NCBI GenBank assembly: GCA_017460885.1
Contig: JAFUAB010000011.1
Coordinates: 1-41,986 of the forward strand
Length of the DNA: 41,986 bases
Direction of reading: 5' to 3'
DNA from: Lachnospiraceae bacterium
Lineage (GTDB): Bacteria > Bacillota > Clostridia > Lachnospirales > Lachnospiraceae
In this document: positions 18,016 through 25,455 of the stretch, piece after piece
Position numbering within the stretch: the stretch's first letter is position 1
Layout: each line of letters begins with the position of its first letter
The notes under the pieces: generated by a model
Told to the model about the DNA's origin: nothing
Database searches by the model: none
What the model saw: only the letters and a program-made list of their open reading frames with translations
Program-made: the position numbers and the translations under genes

Positions 18016-18019
18016 AATA

Positions 18020-18985
18020 TCAATCCTCCAACGTTGCTATCGCATTGTTATTATCGTCCCTGTAAACGACTACTCCGTCTATATTTGAAACAAATTTGCC
18101 GAACTGATTGTATCCGTAATGCTTGGGATTAAACCCTTCGAATTTCTCGTGAACCTTGTTGGACAGATCCCCCATTTCGTATGGCTTATGAAAAAGCAGG
18201 CTCCTGATGAACTGATATACCTCCAATTCTTCGATATCAGGGCTCTTCATGGTCACATAAACGGTACTGTCCTCCTGGATCACCTGGAAGTCCTTCATGC
18301 TCTCAATAAACTTCCTTATAGACGTAAATCCGTAGTTACGCTCGTCAAAATCCGTATACTGTCTCTGAAGTGTGGATTTGATCCCACCGAGTCCGGCTCT
18401 GTCATCCTCTTTGCCTATCAGATCCAGGATCGCCTGTCTTATCTCCTCGATAGGAGTGATCGTGCCCTTATCGTCATCCTCTTCCGAATAAGCCGCAGCA
18501 GTCTTCTTTCCCTTCTTTGAGGGCGCTGGCTTTGTGACCACCGTATCGAGATCATCCGAGAATATCTTTTCCAAATTCTTAAACTCGGTGCATGCGGCCT
18601 TGAGCGTCTTGGAAGCGTCACTGGATCCCATGCCTATGACCTCGTATCCGGCCTCGCAGAGTCTGTTAACGAGCCTGGTATAATCGGAATCATTAGACAC
18701 TATACAGAAACCGTCCACGGATCTGTTGTACAGGATATCCATGGCATCGATCACCAGCATTATATCTGCGGCGTTTTTGTACTTGGTATAATGCGGCTGC
18801 TGGATCGGAACTATGGCATATTCCAGGGCTCTCCGGTTCCACTCCTTCATGGCAGACGAGGTAAAGTCACCGTACATGCGCTTGTAGGTGACGTTGCCGT
18901 AGGTCTTTAATTCATTTAGTATGTTGCTTAAATATTTGATGTCCGCGTTCTCGGCGTCGATCAGCAATGCGTATTTTTTTTCCAT
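18020..18985 (-). CDS. NYN domain ribonuclease-like protein with LOTUS domains
   Basis: A 321-residue soluble protein; the start at 18985 is chosen for the AAGGA eight bases upstream and because the NYN fold begins there. Residues 1-150 are a NYN (PIN-like) domain with acidic residues expected at the metal site: LLIDAENAD near the start, ADIMLVIDAMD and IVSNDSDYTRL. After a Lys-rich linker (SKKGKKTAAAY) come two OST-HTH/LOTUS modules (about 180-255 and 257-320; YGFTSIRKFIESM and YGYNQFGKFVSNI). LOTUS domains bind structured RNA (G-rich or G-quadruplex RNA in studied cases). An RNA-processing or RNA-decay role is likely; substrate unknown. It lies 37 bp after sigH and 4 bp before the degenerate GGDEF gene. 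Confidence 0.87.
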   Translation of the reverse strand: MEKKYALLIDAENADIKYLSNILNELKTYGNVTYKRMYGDFTSSAMKEWNRRALEYAIVPIQQPHYTKYKNAADIMLVIDAMDILYNRSVDGFCIVSNDSDYTRLVNRLCEAGYEVIGMGSSDASKTLKAACTEFKNLEKIFSDDLDTVVTKPAPSKKGKKTAAAYSEEDDDKGTITPIEEIRQAILDLIGKEDDRAGLGGIKSTLQRQYTDFDERNYGFTSIRKFIESMKDFQVIQEDSTVYVTMKSPDIEELEVYQFIRSLLFHKPYEMGDLSNKVHEKFEGFNPKHYGYNQFGKFVSNIDGVVVYRDDNNNAIATLED

Positions 18986-19022
18986 AGATCTATTCCTTAA
19001 ATTAATTATCCTTTGATTAAAC

Positions 19023-19619
19023 TCATTCGTCAAGGGCGGCTTTGAGCTTTGTCCTCGCACGCTGCAGCGCATTGTCGGCGGACTTGGGCTCCTTTGATAG
19101 TATGGCCGCTATGGCGCTGGTTGACAATCCCGTCACGTGCAGTCTGAACACGTCCCTCTCGAGCGGTGTCAGTATCTCCTCGATCAGACGGTTGATCTCG
19201 TCCACGGTCTCCTGGCTCATGATCAGCATCTCGGGCTCATCCGAGGGTCTGGCCACCAGTTCCTCGACCAGCTGCGTCGTACTCTCCCCGTCCTCAGCCT
19301 GCCTGTCCGCAGTCAGGGACACGTAATCATTGAGCGGCAGATGCTTGAACCTGCCGGAAGCCTGTATGGCATTGTATATCTGTCTCGAAACACACAGCTC
19401 CGCGAACGTGGCAAAGCTCGCGTCGCGGCCGAAGTCATAGTCCCGCACGGCCTTGACAAGGCCTATCATGCCCTCCTGTATCAGGTCCTGTTCGTCGCCT
19501 CCGAGGATATACATGGATGAGGCTTTGGATCTGACCATATTCTTGTAACGGTCCATGATCACTTCCACCGCGCCGTTATCGCCATCCCGATATGCCTCTA
19601 TGTATTGTTCATCTGTCAT
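19023..19619 (-). CDS. SigH-like RNA polymerase sigma factor
   Basis: A 198-residue sigma-70-type factor. Region 2 is seen in YKNMVRSKASSMYILGGDEQDLIQEGMIGLVKAVRDYDF (about residues 23-61), continuing to FATFAELCVSRQIYNAI, close to SigH (Spo0H) of Firmicutes. Region 4 is a helix-turn-helix (LTPLERDVFRLHVTGLSTSAIAAIL, then KSADNALQRARTKLK). It directs RNA polymerase to a promoter set, in Bacillus post-exponential and competence genes; the target set here is unknown. Start: ATG at 19619; a TTG at 19640 is in frame but lies in the palindromic repeats. No strong ribosome site is visible (GAGAAGAAG). The gene lies downstream of exonuclease III across tandem repeats. Confidence 0.87.
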   Translation of the reverse strand: MTDEQYIEAYRDGDNGAVEVIMDRYKNMVRSKASSMYILGGDEQDLIQEGMIGLVKAVRDYDFGRDASFATFAELCVSRQIYNAIQASGRFKHLPLNDYVSLTADRQAEDGESTTQLVEELVARPSDEPEMLIMSQETVDEINRLIEEILTPLERDVFRLHVTGLSTSAIAAILSKEPKSADNALQRARTKLKAALDE

Positions 19620-19633
19620 ATTCTTCTTCTCGT

Positions 19634-19692
19634 GTGTCAACGGGACGGTTCTGCCGACACATTTTGTGTCAACGGGACGGTTCTGCCGACAC
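19634..19692. repeat. Two tandem 27-bp palindromic repeats
   Basis: Two identical 27-mers (19634-19660 and 19666-19692), each GTGTCAACGGGACGG followed by TTCTGCCGACAC, separated by five bases (ATTTT). Ends are complementary (GTGTC/GACAC), so each can fold. A diverged copy lies at 2469-2495 in reverse. They sit between the exonuclease III stop and the sigH start and could affect sigH expression. Confidence 0.85.
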
Positions 19693-19703
19693 CCTAAGCA
19701 GAT

Positions 19704-20456
19704 TCACTCAAAATCAAGCTCCACCGGGCAGTGATCAGACCCCATGATATCGGTATGGATCTTCGCATTCGTCAGCCGGTTCTTCATATCTTCGGACGTG
19801 ATGAAATAATCGATTCGCCAGCCGGCGTTCCTGCTCCTGGCCTGGAAACGGTAGGACCACCAGGAATACACATCCGCGGTATCCGGATAAAAGTATCTGA
19901 AGCTGTCAACGTATCCGGACTCCAGAAGTCTGGTCATGCATCCCCTCTCCTCATCGGTGAAGCCTGCATTGTGGTGATTTGACGAAGGATTCCTGATGTC
20001 GATCTCCTCATGCGCCACGTTCAGGTCACCGCAGAGTATCACGGATTTCTTCTCCTTCAGACCGTTAAGGTAATCCAAAAAGGCTGCCTCCCAGGTCATA
20101 CGGTAATCAAGCCTGGCCAGCTCGTTCTGCGAATTGGGCGTATAGCAGCATACCAGGAAATGGTCCTCAAACTCACAGGTGATCACCCTGCCCTCGTGAT
20201 CGTGCTCATCCACTCCCATCCCGTAAGTCACATTCAGAGGCGTATTTTTGGTAAAAACGGCCGTACCCGAATATCCCTTTTTGTCCGCATAATTCCAATA
20301 CTGCTCATATCCGGGCAGGTCAAGCTCCACCTGTCCCGCCTGACACTTGGTCTCCTGCAGGCAAAAGACGTCTGCGTCCAGCGCCCTAAAATCCTCCATG
20401 AAGTTCTTTCCCAATATGGCTCTCAGGCCATTAACGTTCCATGACACGTATTTCAT
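19704..20456 (-). CDS. exoA: Exodeoxyribonuclease III (AP endonuclease)
   Basis: A 250-residue enzyme of the ExoIII/APE1 family that cuts DNA at abasic sites and trims 3' ends in base excision repair. Seen are Asn7 in VSWNVNGLR, metal-binding Glu35 in LQETK, Tyr105 in CYTPNS, Asp144/Asn146 in GDLNVAH and the catalytic Asp241-His242 in SDHCPVEL. Length and motif order are normal. Its start overlaps the stop of the AAA-ATPase/PD-(D/E)XK gene by 4 bp, so translation is probably coupled. The next gene is sigH. Confidence 0.97.
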   Translation of the reverse strand: MKYVSWNVNGLRAILGKNFMEDFRALDADVFCLQETKCQAGQVELDLPGYEQYWNYADKKGYSGTAVFTKNTPLNVTYGMGVDEHDHEGRVITCEFEDHFLVCCYTPNSQNELARLDYRMTWEAAFLDYLNGLKEKKSVILCGDLNVAHEEIDIRNPSSNHHNAGFTDEERGCMTRLLESGYVDSFRYFYPDTADVYSWWSYRFQARSRNAGWRIDYFITSEDMKNRLTNAKIHTDIMGSDHCPVELDFE

Positions 20457-22144
20457 AATCCTACTCCGACTCCATTAGTTAGCAGCTTCACCTTCGCCTG
20501 CTTCTGGAAAAATGCTACCCCATAGCAAAGAATCTGCTCATAACCATAAAGCCCTTCTGCATATTTTTCCGTAACGATCTGACGGATAGCTTCGTCACAA
20601 TCCCTGTCCAGATCAGATTCCTTATCAGACTTCTTCGCCTCAATGATAATGGCTCTCCGGTTATCCTCGTCCTTCAGCAGAATATCCGGTCTGCCGAGCC
20701 CCTTTTCTTTATTGGATTCCACCTCATATCCCATTCCGACAAATGCTCCGGCAAGGAAGGCATGATAATAATCCTCATGATAGTCATTATAGCTGATCGT
20801 TCTCCAGAGAAGCTCCGAAACGATCCGACCAGCTTCCTCCGCATCCTTATTCCAGAACGCCTCCATCATGCTTTTCTGCATGTTGGTATCTATCGTTTCC
20901 TTAAACAGCTTTACAACCGTATCTTCAAAGATAGATGCTATCTCCCTGTTCGGGATCTTCAGGCTTACAGTTTCACCCTCTTCTTCAGCATCCGCCTTAG
21001 TGATATAGCCTGTCATAAGCAGGACGCTCCACAGATTATCCTCGGATGAATGCAGGGTATCATAAGTAAGCTCATCCGTGATCGTCTGCATGATTTTTCC
21101 GCCGTTCATCAATACTTCAAATTTACCCTTCACCTTAAAGTCTGTCCGCTTTACAAACGTGAGCAGGATACCATTGTGACTTGTATTTTTCCAGTAATTC
21201 TTGGGTCTTGCATCAGGATATTTCCTAAGCTCCGAAAGAAAATTTATTACATCCCACGGGCAATATACAAAGCTGTTTCCGAATACATATCCATCATACC
21301 ATTCCTTTATGGTAATTTTTCTTGCAGTCCTGTCTGCCGCTGCAAGCATGGTATCTACTTCCTCATCGGTAAATCCAAAATACTCTGAAAAGTTCTTGTC
21401 TATCACAGAGTACGAGGCAAAATTATTTGTGCCTGTAAAGATGCTCTCTTTTGCAATTCTAAGGCATCCTGTGATCACTGCAAACTGAAGGAACTCATTG
21501 TCTTTAAGGGCAGTACTCATAATACCCTTGATGACATCAAGCATCTTGGAATAATAACCATTTTTTGCTTTATCCTTTTCGCTCGCCTTCGCAAGAGGGA
21601 CATCATACTCATCGATCAAAAGAATGACTTTCTTGCCATAAACAGCATTCATCATGCGCATGATCATCTTTAGTGAATTCTGAATATCCGCATCCGTTCC
21701 GGTCTGAGCCTGTAACCTGTTGAACACTTCAACATCAAACGAATTCACGGTTTCCCCTGAACTAATGTCAGAAATCCCTTTACATACATCCGCTATAACA
21801 GTCTTTAGCTTCGCATATGCTACATCAAACTCATCAGCTTCCGCATCCTTGAATGAAATAAACAATACAGGATATTGATTCATCCACTCCTTGCAGAAAT
21901 CCTCATGTCCCGTTATGGCAAGACCTTCAAATATGCTCTCGCTATTTTTGCGTATGCTGAAAAAATTCTCTATCATACTCATCATGAGCGTTTTTCCAAA
22001 CCTGCGTGGTCTGGTAAAGAGTGTAACCTCATTATCAGTATCGTTAACAAGCTCATAAATCAGTTCCGTCTTATCAACATAGTAATTCCCTGATTCTCTG
22101 AGTGCCACAAAATCCGATTTTCCAACGCCTACCTTAAAATCCAT
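20453..22144 (-). CDS. AAA-ATPase-like/PD-(D/E)XK nuclease-like protein
   Basis: A 563-residue protein of the group with an AAA-ATPase_like N-terminal part and a C-terminal PD-(D/E)XK domain. It starts DFKVGVGKSDFVALRESG; the P-loop is RPRRFGKTLMM (residues 45-55) and Walker B is VILLIDEYDVPLA. The C-terminus has the nuclease motif with GRPDILLKDEDNRRAIIIEAKK (Asp then Glu-x-Lys) and ends QAKVKLLTNGV. The family is very common in Lachnospiraceae and Bacteroidetes, often in many copies, and its role is not settled. Its start ATG has AGAGGAG upstream. It is the first gene of the operon with exonuclease III. Confidence 0.85.
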   Translation of the reverse strand: MDFKVGVGKSDFVALRESGNYYVDKTELIYELVNDTDNEVTLFTRPRRFGKTLMMSMIENFFSIRKNSESIFEGLAITGHEDFCKEWMNQYPVLFISFKDAEADEFDVAYAKLKTVIADVCKGISDISSGETVNSFDVEVFNRLQAQTGTDADIQNSLKMIMRMMNAVYGKKVILLIDEYDVPLAKASEKDKAKNGYYSKMLDVIKGIMSTALKDNEFLQFAVITGCLRIAKESIFTGTNNFASYSVIDKNFSEYFGFTDEEVDTMLAAADRTARKITIKEWYDGYVFGNSFVYCPWDVINFLSELRKYPDARPKNYWKNTSHNGILLTFVKRTDFKVKGKFEVLMNGGKIMQTITDELTYDTLHSSEDNLWSVLLMTGYITKADAEEEGETVSLKIPNREIASIFEDTVVKLFKETIDTNMQKSMMEAFWNKDAEEAGRIVSELLWRTISYNDYHEDYYHAFLAGAFVGMGYEVESNKEKGLGRPDILLKDEDNRRAIIIEAKKSDKESDLDRDCDEAIRQIVTEKYAEGLYGYEQILCYGVAFFQKQAKVKLLTNGVGVGL

Positions 22145-22163
22145 TCTATAAACTCCTCTTGGA

Positions 22164-22193
22164 ATATAATGCTACCAATATACTGCCCGGCAA
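22164..22193 (-). promoter_or_regulatory. Possible promoter of the AAA-ATPase-exoA operon
   Basis: On the minus strand TTGCCG, 18-bp spacer, TTATAT, placed 20-50 bp before the ATG at 22144. Both boxes are imperfect, so this is tentative. Confidence 0.35.
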
Positions 22194-22245
22194 AAAATCT
22201 CATCTCTTTTTTCGCATAAAAATCCAATTAGAATGCTAACATGAA

Positions 22246-22372
22246 ACAGTCACAACTTCAATAAAAATCGTTGACATAACAAAAATTATATTCACCTACC
22301 GTCTCATCCGTTGAACTCATTGACCGTACCCATATGAGTAAATACTATTGAAACGGCCGTACTGAAGGGCGC
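22246..22372. repeat. 127-bp direct repeat, left copy
   Basis: Identical over 127 bp to 24681-24807. These two copies flank the IS1634-family element and are its target-site duplication. The right copy contains the last 22 codons of the seven-TM gene; this left copy is the displaced duplicate. Confidence 0.93.
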
Positions 22373-22408
22373 GGTAGTTTGACAGCCTAACGATAGTTTA
22401 TCATCTGC

Positions 22409-22434
22409 AAAGCCAGTAATGGCTTTAATTTTTT
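22409..22434 (+). terminator. Terminator at the left end of the IS
   Basis: AAAGCCA / TGGCTTT stem with 4-base loop, then AATTTTTT. It lies before the transposase promoter, so it would stop transcripts that enter from outside. Such insulation is known for other insertion sequences. Confidence 0.7.
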
Positions 22435-22474
22435 GTCAAATTTCAAATTTATACTTCCACGGTACACTATGGTA

Positions 22475-22498
22475 TGTTATAATGACATTGGAGGTGAT
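22475..22498 (+). promoter_or_regulatory. Transposase promoter and ribosome site
   Basis: TGTTATAAT is a perfect extended -10 (TG-N-TATAAT, TATAAT at 22478-22483); the -35 (TTCCAC, 17-bp spacer) is weak. GGAGGTGAT at 22490-22498 is the ribosome site. The transcript would start close to that site, so the leader is very short. Confidence 0.6.
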
Positions 22499-22501
22499 AT
22501 C

Positions 22502-24268
22502 ATGCGATTAGGGTGGGCTAAAACAAAGTATTCCATTTCCTACTGTGTTAAGAAGACCGTGTACGTGAACGGAAAAAACACGGACATTGTTGTAAGGCGA
22601 CTTGGCTCTGAAAAACAAATCTGTGAAAAGTATGGCGTAACCGATGCCAAGGCATGGGCTAAGGAGCAGGTAAGATTGATGAACGAGGCAGAAAAGGAAG
22701 ATGCCGCCAAGTTCAACATAGAACTCTGTGCCGGCACAGATCTGGTTATGGATGAACAGCGACGTTTCAATGGAGGGTATCTTTTCCTCCAGGATGTTTA
22801 TTACGAGTTAGGACTTCATAAGATATGCAGAGCGATATCCGGAAGACATCTTTTCGAGTATGACCTTAACAATATTCTGTCGAGGCTGATCTATACAAGG
22901 ATTCTTTATCCTTCATCAAAAAAGAGCAGTTTTGAGGAATCAAAACGATTCATAGAACAGCCCTCTTTTGAACTGCATGATATTTACCGTGCTTTATCTG
23001 TCATTGCAGAAGAATCCGACTACATCCAAAGCCGCCTGTTTAAGAACAGCACCGCTATTCAAAAGCGAAACACGCAGGTTATCTACTACGACTGCACCAA
23101 CTTCTATTTTGAGATCGATTCTGCCGAAGATGACAAGCAGTTCGGTAAGAGCAAAGAGAACCGGCCTCTTCCAATCGTAGGAATGGGTTTGTTCATGGAC
23201 ATGGAAGGCATCCCGATCTCCTTCTCAATCTATCCCGGCAACAGAAACGAGCAGATGACGATGATACCATTAGAAAAGAAGATGCTTGAAAATTTTGATA
23301 TGTCAAAGTTTGTTGTCTGCACCGATGCAGGACTTTCCTCTGCAACCAACCGTGTTTTTAACTCCTATGATGGCGAGGATGGTATGCGGGCCTATATCAC
23401 AACACAGCCAATCAAGACACTTAAAGAATTCCTGCAGGAATGGTGTATGGCTGATGATGGATGGACGCTCAATGGAGACGATTCAGGTAAGATATACAAA
23501 ATATCGGAACTTGATGATGAACAGGATAAGGACAAAATCTTCTATAAGATCAGATGGATCAAGGAAGAAGGAATCGTCCATACGGACAGAGGTGATAAAA
23601 AACAGATCATTGAGCAGAAACTCATCGTTTCGTACTCAATAAAGTATCGTAACTTTATGCGCCATGTCAGAGAAGGGCAAATCGAACGAGCAATAAAAAT
23701 GGTTGAATCTGGAGAGAAAACAATCAACAAGAAAAAACAGAACGATCCCAAGAGGTTTATAAAGACAGATCATGCAACAAGTGATGGCGAGATTGCAAAT
23801 CTGTCTGTCAGTTACATCGATAAATCCGTGATCTATGATGAGGAAAAGTATGATGGTTTCTATGCCGTCTGCACTAATCTTGATGACAATGTAAGCAGTA
23901 TTGTCAAGGCAAATAAACGCAGATGGGAAATCGAGGAATGTTTTAGGATAATGAAGACGGATTTCGAAGCTAGTCCTGTGTATCTAAATCGCCAAGACAG
24001 GATACTCGCCCACTTTATCACCTGCTTTATTGCACTGATAGTATACCGCTACGTAGAGAAAAAACTCGACAATAAATACACGATCGATCAGATACTTCCT
24101 GTATTACAGGAAATGGATTTCATGAAATATGAAGGTAAAGGTTATCAACCTGTATACACAAGAACAGGCTTGACAGATGCCCTCCATGAAGCATTTGGAT
24201 TCTGCACCTCAAAACAGATCGTCCCCGTTGCAAAAATGAGGAATATCATCTCTCTGACAAAAAAGTAG
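22502..24268 (+). CDS. IS1634-family DDE transposase
   Basis: A 588-residue transposase of normal length; the start at 22502 follows GGAGGTGAT closely. A partly helical N-terminal part precedes the catalytic domain: first Asp in VIYYDCTNFYFEID, second in FVVCTDAGLSSATN, and the YREK-type box with the Glu in RRWEIEECFRIMKTDF, followed by SPVYLNRQDRILAHFITCFIAL, a segment very characteristic of IS1634 members. It cuts and inserts the element by the DDE mechanism. The frame is intact, with no stop codons or shifts, so the element may be active. Base use does not stand out from its neighbours. Confidence 0.93.
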   Translation: MRLGWAKTKYSISYCVKKTVYVNGKNTDIVVRRLGSEKQICEKYGVTDAKAWAKEQVRLMNEAEKEDAAKFNIELCAGTDLVMDEQRRFNGGYLFLQDVYYELGLHKICRAISGRHLFEYDLNNILSRLIYTRILYPSSKKSSFEESKRFIEQPSFELHDIYRALSVIAEESDYIQSRLFKNSTAIQKRNTQVIYYDCTNFYFEIDSAEDDKQFGKSKENRPLPIVGMGLFMDMEGIPISFSIYPGNRNEQMTMIPLEKKMLENFDMSKFVVCTDAGLSSATNRVFNSYDGEDGMRAYITTQPIKTLKEFLQEWCMADDGWTLNGDDSGKIYKISELDDEQDKDKIFYKIRWIKEEGIVHTDRGDKKQIIEQKLIVSYSIKYRNFMRHVREGQIERAIKMVESGEKTINKKKQNDPKRFIKTDHATSDGEIANLSVSYIDKSVIYDEEKYDGFYAVCTNLDDNVSSIVKANKRRWEIEECFRIMKTDFEASPVYLNRQDRILAHFITCFIALIVYRYVEKKLDNKYTIDQILPVLQEMDFMKYEGKGYQPVYTRTGLTDALHEAFGFCTSKQIVPVAKMRNIISLTKK

Positions 24269-24269
24269 T

Positions 24270-24558
24270 AAAGGAAGCCAGGGGCTTACGCCCCTGCCCT
24301 TTAATAAATGGCGCTATGCGCCTATAGAGCCTTAGTCTGCTTGATTACAGAATATCTGCCCGTATATGATGGTCAACCCTGCGCTCCAGCATGCGCTATG
24401 CGCATTGCTGTGCGCACCGCAGAGCGGCTACGGGGTTGACAATCATAAGCGGGCAGATAATAAAGCACCTAAGCAGACTAAGGATTAATCCGGTACCTGT
24501 AGGTATCCACTTATGAATAAAAGGCCGACCGTAGCATCGCGTAGGTCGGGCTTCCTTT
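24270..24558 (+). ncRNA. Candidate structured RNA in IS 3' region
   Basis: Directly after the transposase stop, AAAGGAAGCC (24270-24279) pairs perfectly with GGCTTCCTTT (24549-24558) and encloses several hairpins. These are AGGGGC/GCCCCT (24280-24295), GGCGC/GCGCC (24310-24322), a long arm from 24330 to 24483, TACC/GGTA (24494-24505) and CCGACC/GGTCGG (24525-24549, sharing one base with the closing stem). The long arm is a 13-bp helix (CCTTAGTCTGCTT with AAGCAGACTAAGG), then TATCTGCCCG/CGGGCAGATA, GTCAACCC/GGGTTGAC and an apical AGCATGCGC hairpin. No protein frame fits. I do not recognise the class; an untranslated structured RNA or 3' leader of the element is inferred. Confidence 0.65.
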
Positions 24559-24611
24559 AAAAGTCAGTTACAGCGATAACAAATAGTGTAACGTGTAACC
24601 GTAAAATTTAT

Positions 24612-24655
24612 AAAAGTCCCAGAGCACGCTCCAAGAGCGGCTCACGGGACTTTTT
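24612..24655 (+). terminator. Terminator at the right end of the IS
   Basis: AAAAGTCCC / GGGACTTTT stem with an inner GAGC-CGCT/AGCG-GCTC helix and a T-run (TTTTT). It closes the transcript that would contain transposase and the structured region. Confidence 0.8.
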
Positions 24656-24680
24656 CCATCAAAACACTGTCAAAGACAGG

Positions 24681-24807
24681 ACAGTCACAACTTCAATAAA
24701 AATCGTTGACATAACAAAAATTATATTCACCTACCGTCTCATCCGTTGAACTCATTGACCGTACCCATATGAGTAAATACTATTGAAACGGCCGTACTGA
24801 AGGGCGC
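24681..24807. repeat. 127-bp direct repeat, right copy
   Basis: Perfect duplicate of 22246-22372, at the right boundary of the IS. It carries the original 3' end of the seven-TM gene, including its stop codon at 24739. Confidence 0.93.
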
Positions 24808-25425
24808 AAAAGAAGCAGAATCCGGTACGAGAAAGGTAAATACCACACCGACTACGACCGGGAGGACAAACACCCATGCCGGAACAGTGGCTCTGCCTGC
24901 GCTTTTATCCCGGTATTTCGAAAGACAGAGTATGCCTGCCATGATATAACCAGCTACAATAATATACATGGGAATAAACAGGACTCCCCTGTGGTACAGC
25001 CAGTTCTCATCATAGTAAAACACCCAGCCCGTAAAGATGTTTATCACAATAAGAAAAAGCATCACCATACCCGGCAGATACTCGGGAGCAAAGCGCTGCC
25101 TCTTTGATACGCCTCCGTCCCTGAACCGGATCCGGCAGTAACACAGCCACGTCATGAATAAAAGCACAAAGGCGATATAAAAAACCGTCATTCCGATCAA
25201 CGACAACTCCCTGCTGCCCGGGAAAGCTTTGTTTTCAAAAAGATATCCGAGGATATCCCCCGCCGCCATAACAATATTCAAGATCAAAAGCAATAAAAAA
25301 ATGTCCTCATCTGCACTCCTCTTTTTTCTGTGATGAAGGATCAGATATATGATGCTGAAAGCAATAAGCAGCGTGCCGCTGTCCATGATCAATGTGGCAT
25401 AATCCCTGTATGTCAGATAAAACAT
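24739..25425 (-). CDS. Seven-TM sensor-like membrane protein
   Basis: A 228-residue membrane protein (start 25425, GGGAGG seven bases upstream). About seven hydrophobic helices are seen, for example LLIAFSIIYLILHHR, FLLLLILNIVMAAG, FYIAFVLLFMTWL, MVMLFLIVINIFTG and VFVLPVVVGVVFTFLV. The motif IFTGWVFYYDENWLYHRG recurs in the neighbour as IFTGMLWYYDSNTVYHDTG, so the two share a family. Only the membrane part is present; the frame ends 9 residues past the last helix. Seven-TM parts of this type usually precede GGDEF or kinase domains, so this may be a sensor module acting alone or with its neighbour. Its last 22 codons lie in the direct repeat, but the stop is original. Confidence 0.75.
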   Translation of the reverse strand: MFYLTYRDYATLIMDSGTLLIAFSIIYLILHHRKKRSADEDIFLLLLILNIVMAAGDILGYLFENKAFPGSRELSLIGMTVFYIAFVLLFMTWLCYCRIRFRDGGVSKRQRFAPEYLPGMVMLFLIVINIFTGWVFYYDENWLYHRGVLFIPMYIIVAGYIMAGILCLSKYRDKSAGRATVPAWVFVLPVVVGVVFTFLVPDSASFAPFSTAVSIVFTHMGTVNEFNG

Positions 25426-25455
25426 CAATCAGCCTCCCAAATTCCGATAAAAGTG

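Larger units (their letters stand above)
22373..24680 (+). mobile_element. IS1634-family insertion sequence, complete
   Basis: A 2.3-kb element bounded by the 127-bp direct repeats. TTTGACAG occurs inverted near both ends (22378-22385 and, as CTGTCAAA, 24667-24674), consistent with terminal inverted repeats; the exact ends may be off by one base, giving a 126-bp duplication. From left to right it holds a terminator (22409-22434), an extended -10 promoter, one intact transposase, a structured region and an exit terminator. Unusually long, variable target duplications are known for IS1634, which fits. Insertion lies between the AAA-ATPase gene and the 3' end of the seven-TM gene and disrupts neither. 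Confidence 0.87.

Noticed and set aside
19620-19640. TTG start for the sigma factor at 19640
   Set aside because: It lies inside the palindromic repeats and adds seven residues absent from the family; the ATG at 19619 is preferred.
19634-19692. Two 27-bp repeats as a possible CRISPR array
   Set aside because: Only two units, separated by five bases, and no cas genes nearby. They fit a palindromic repeat family better.
24270-24558. HEARO/omega RNA or bridge RNA in the IS
   Set aside because: Those RNAs belong to IS200/605 and IS110 elements. No TnpB, IscB or IS110-type recombinase is encoded here, so only an unassigned structured RNA is claimed.
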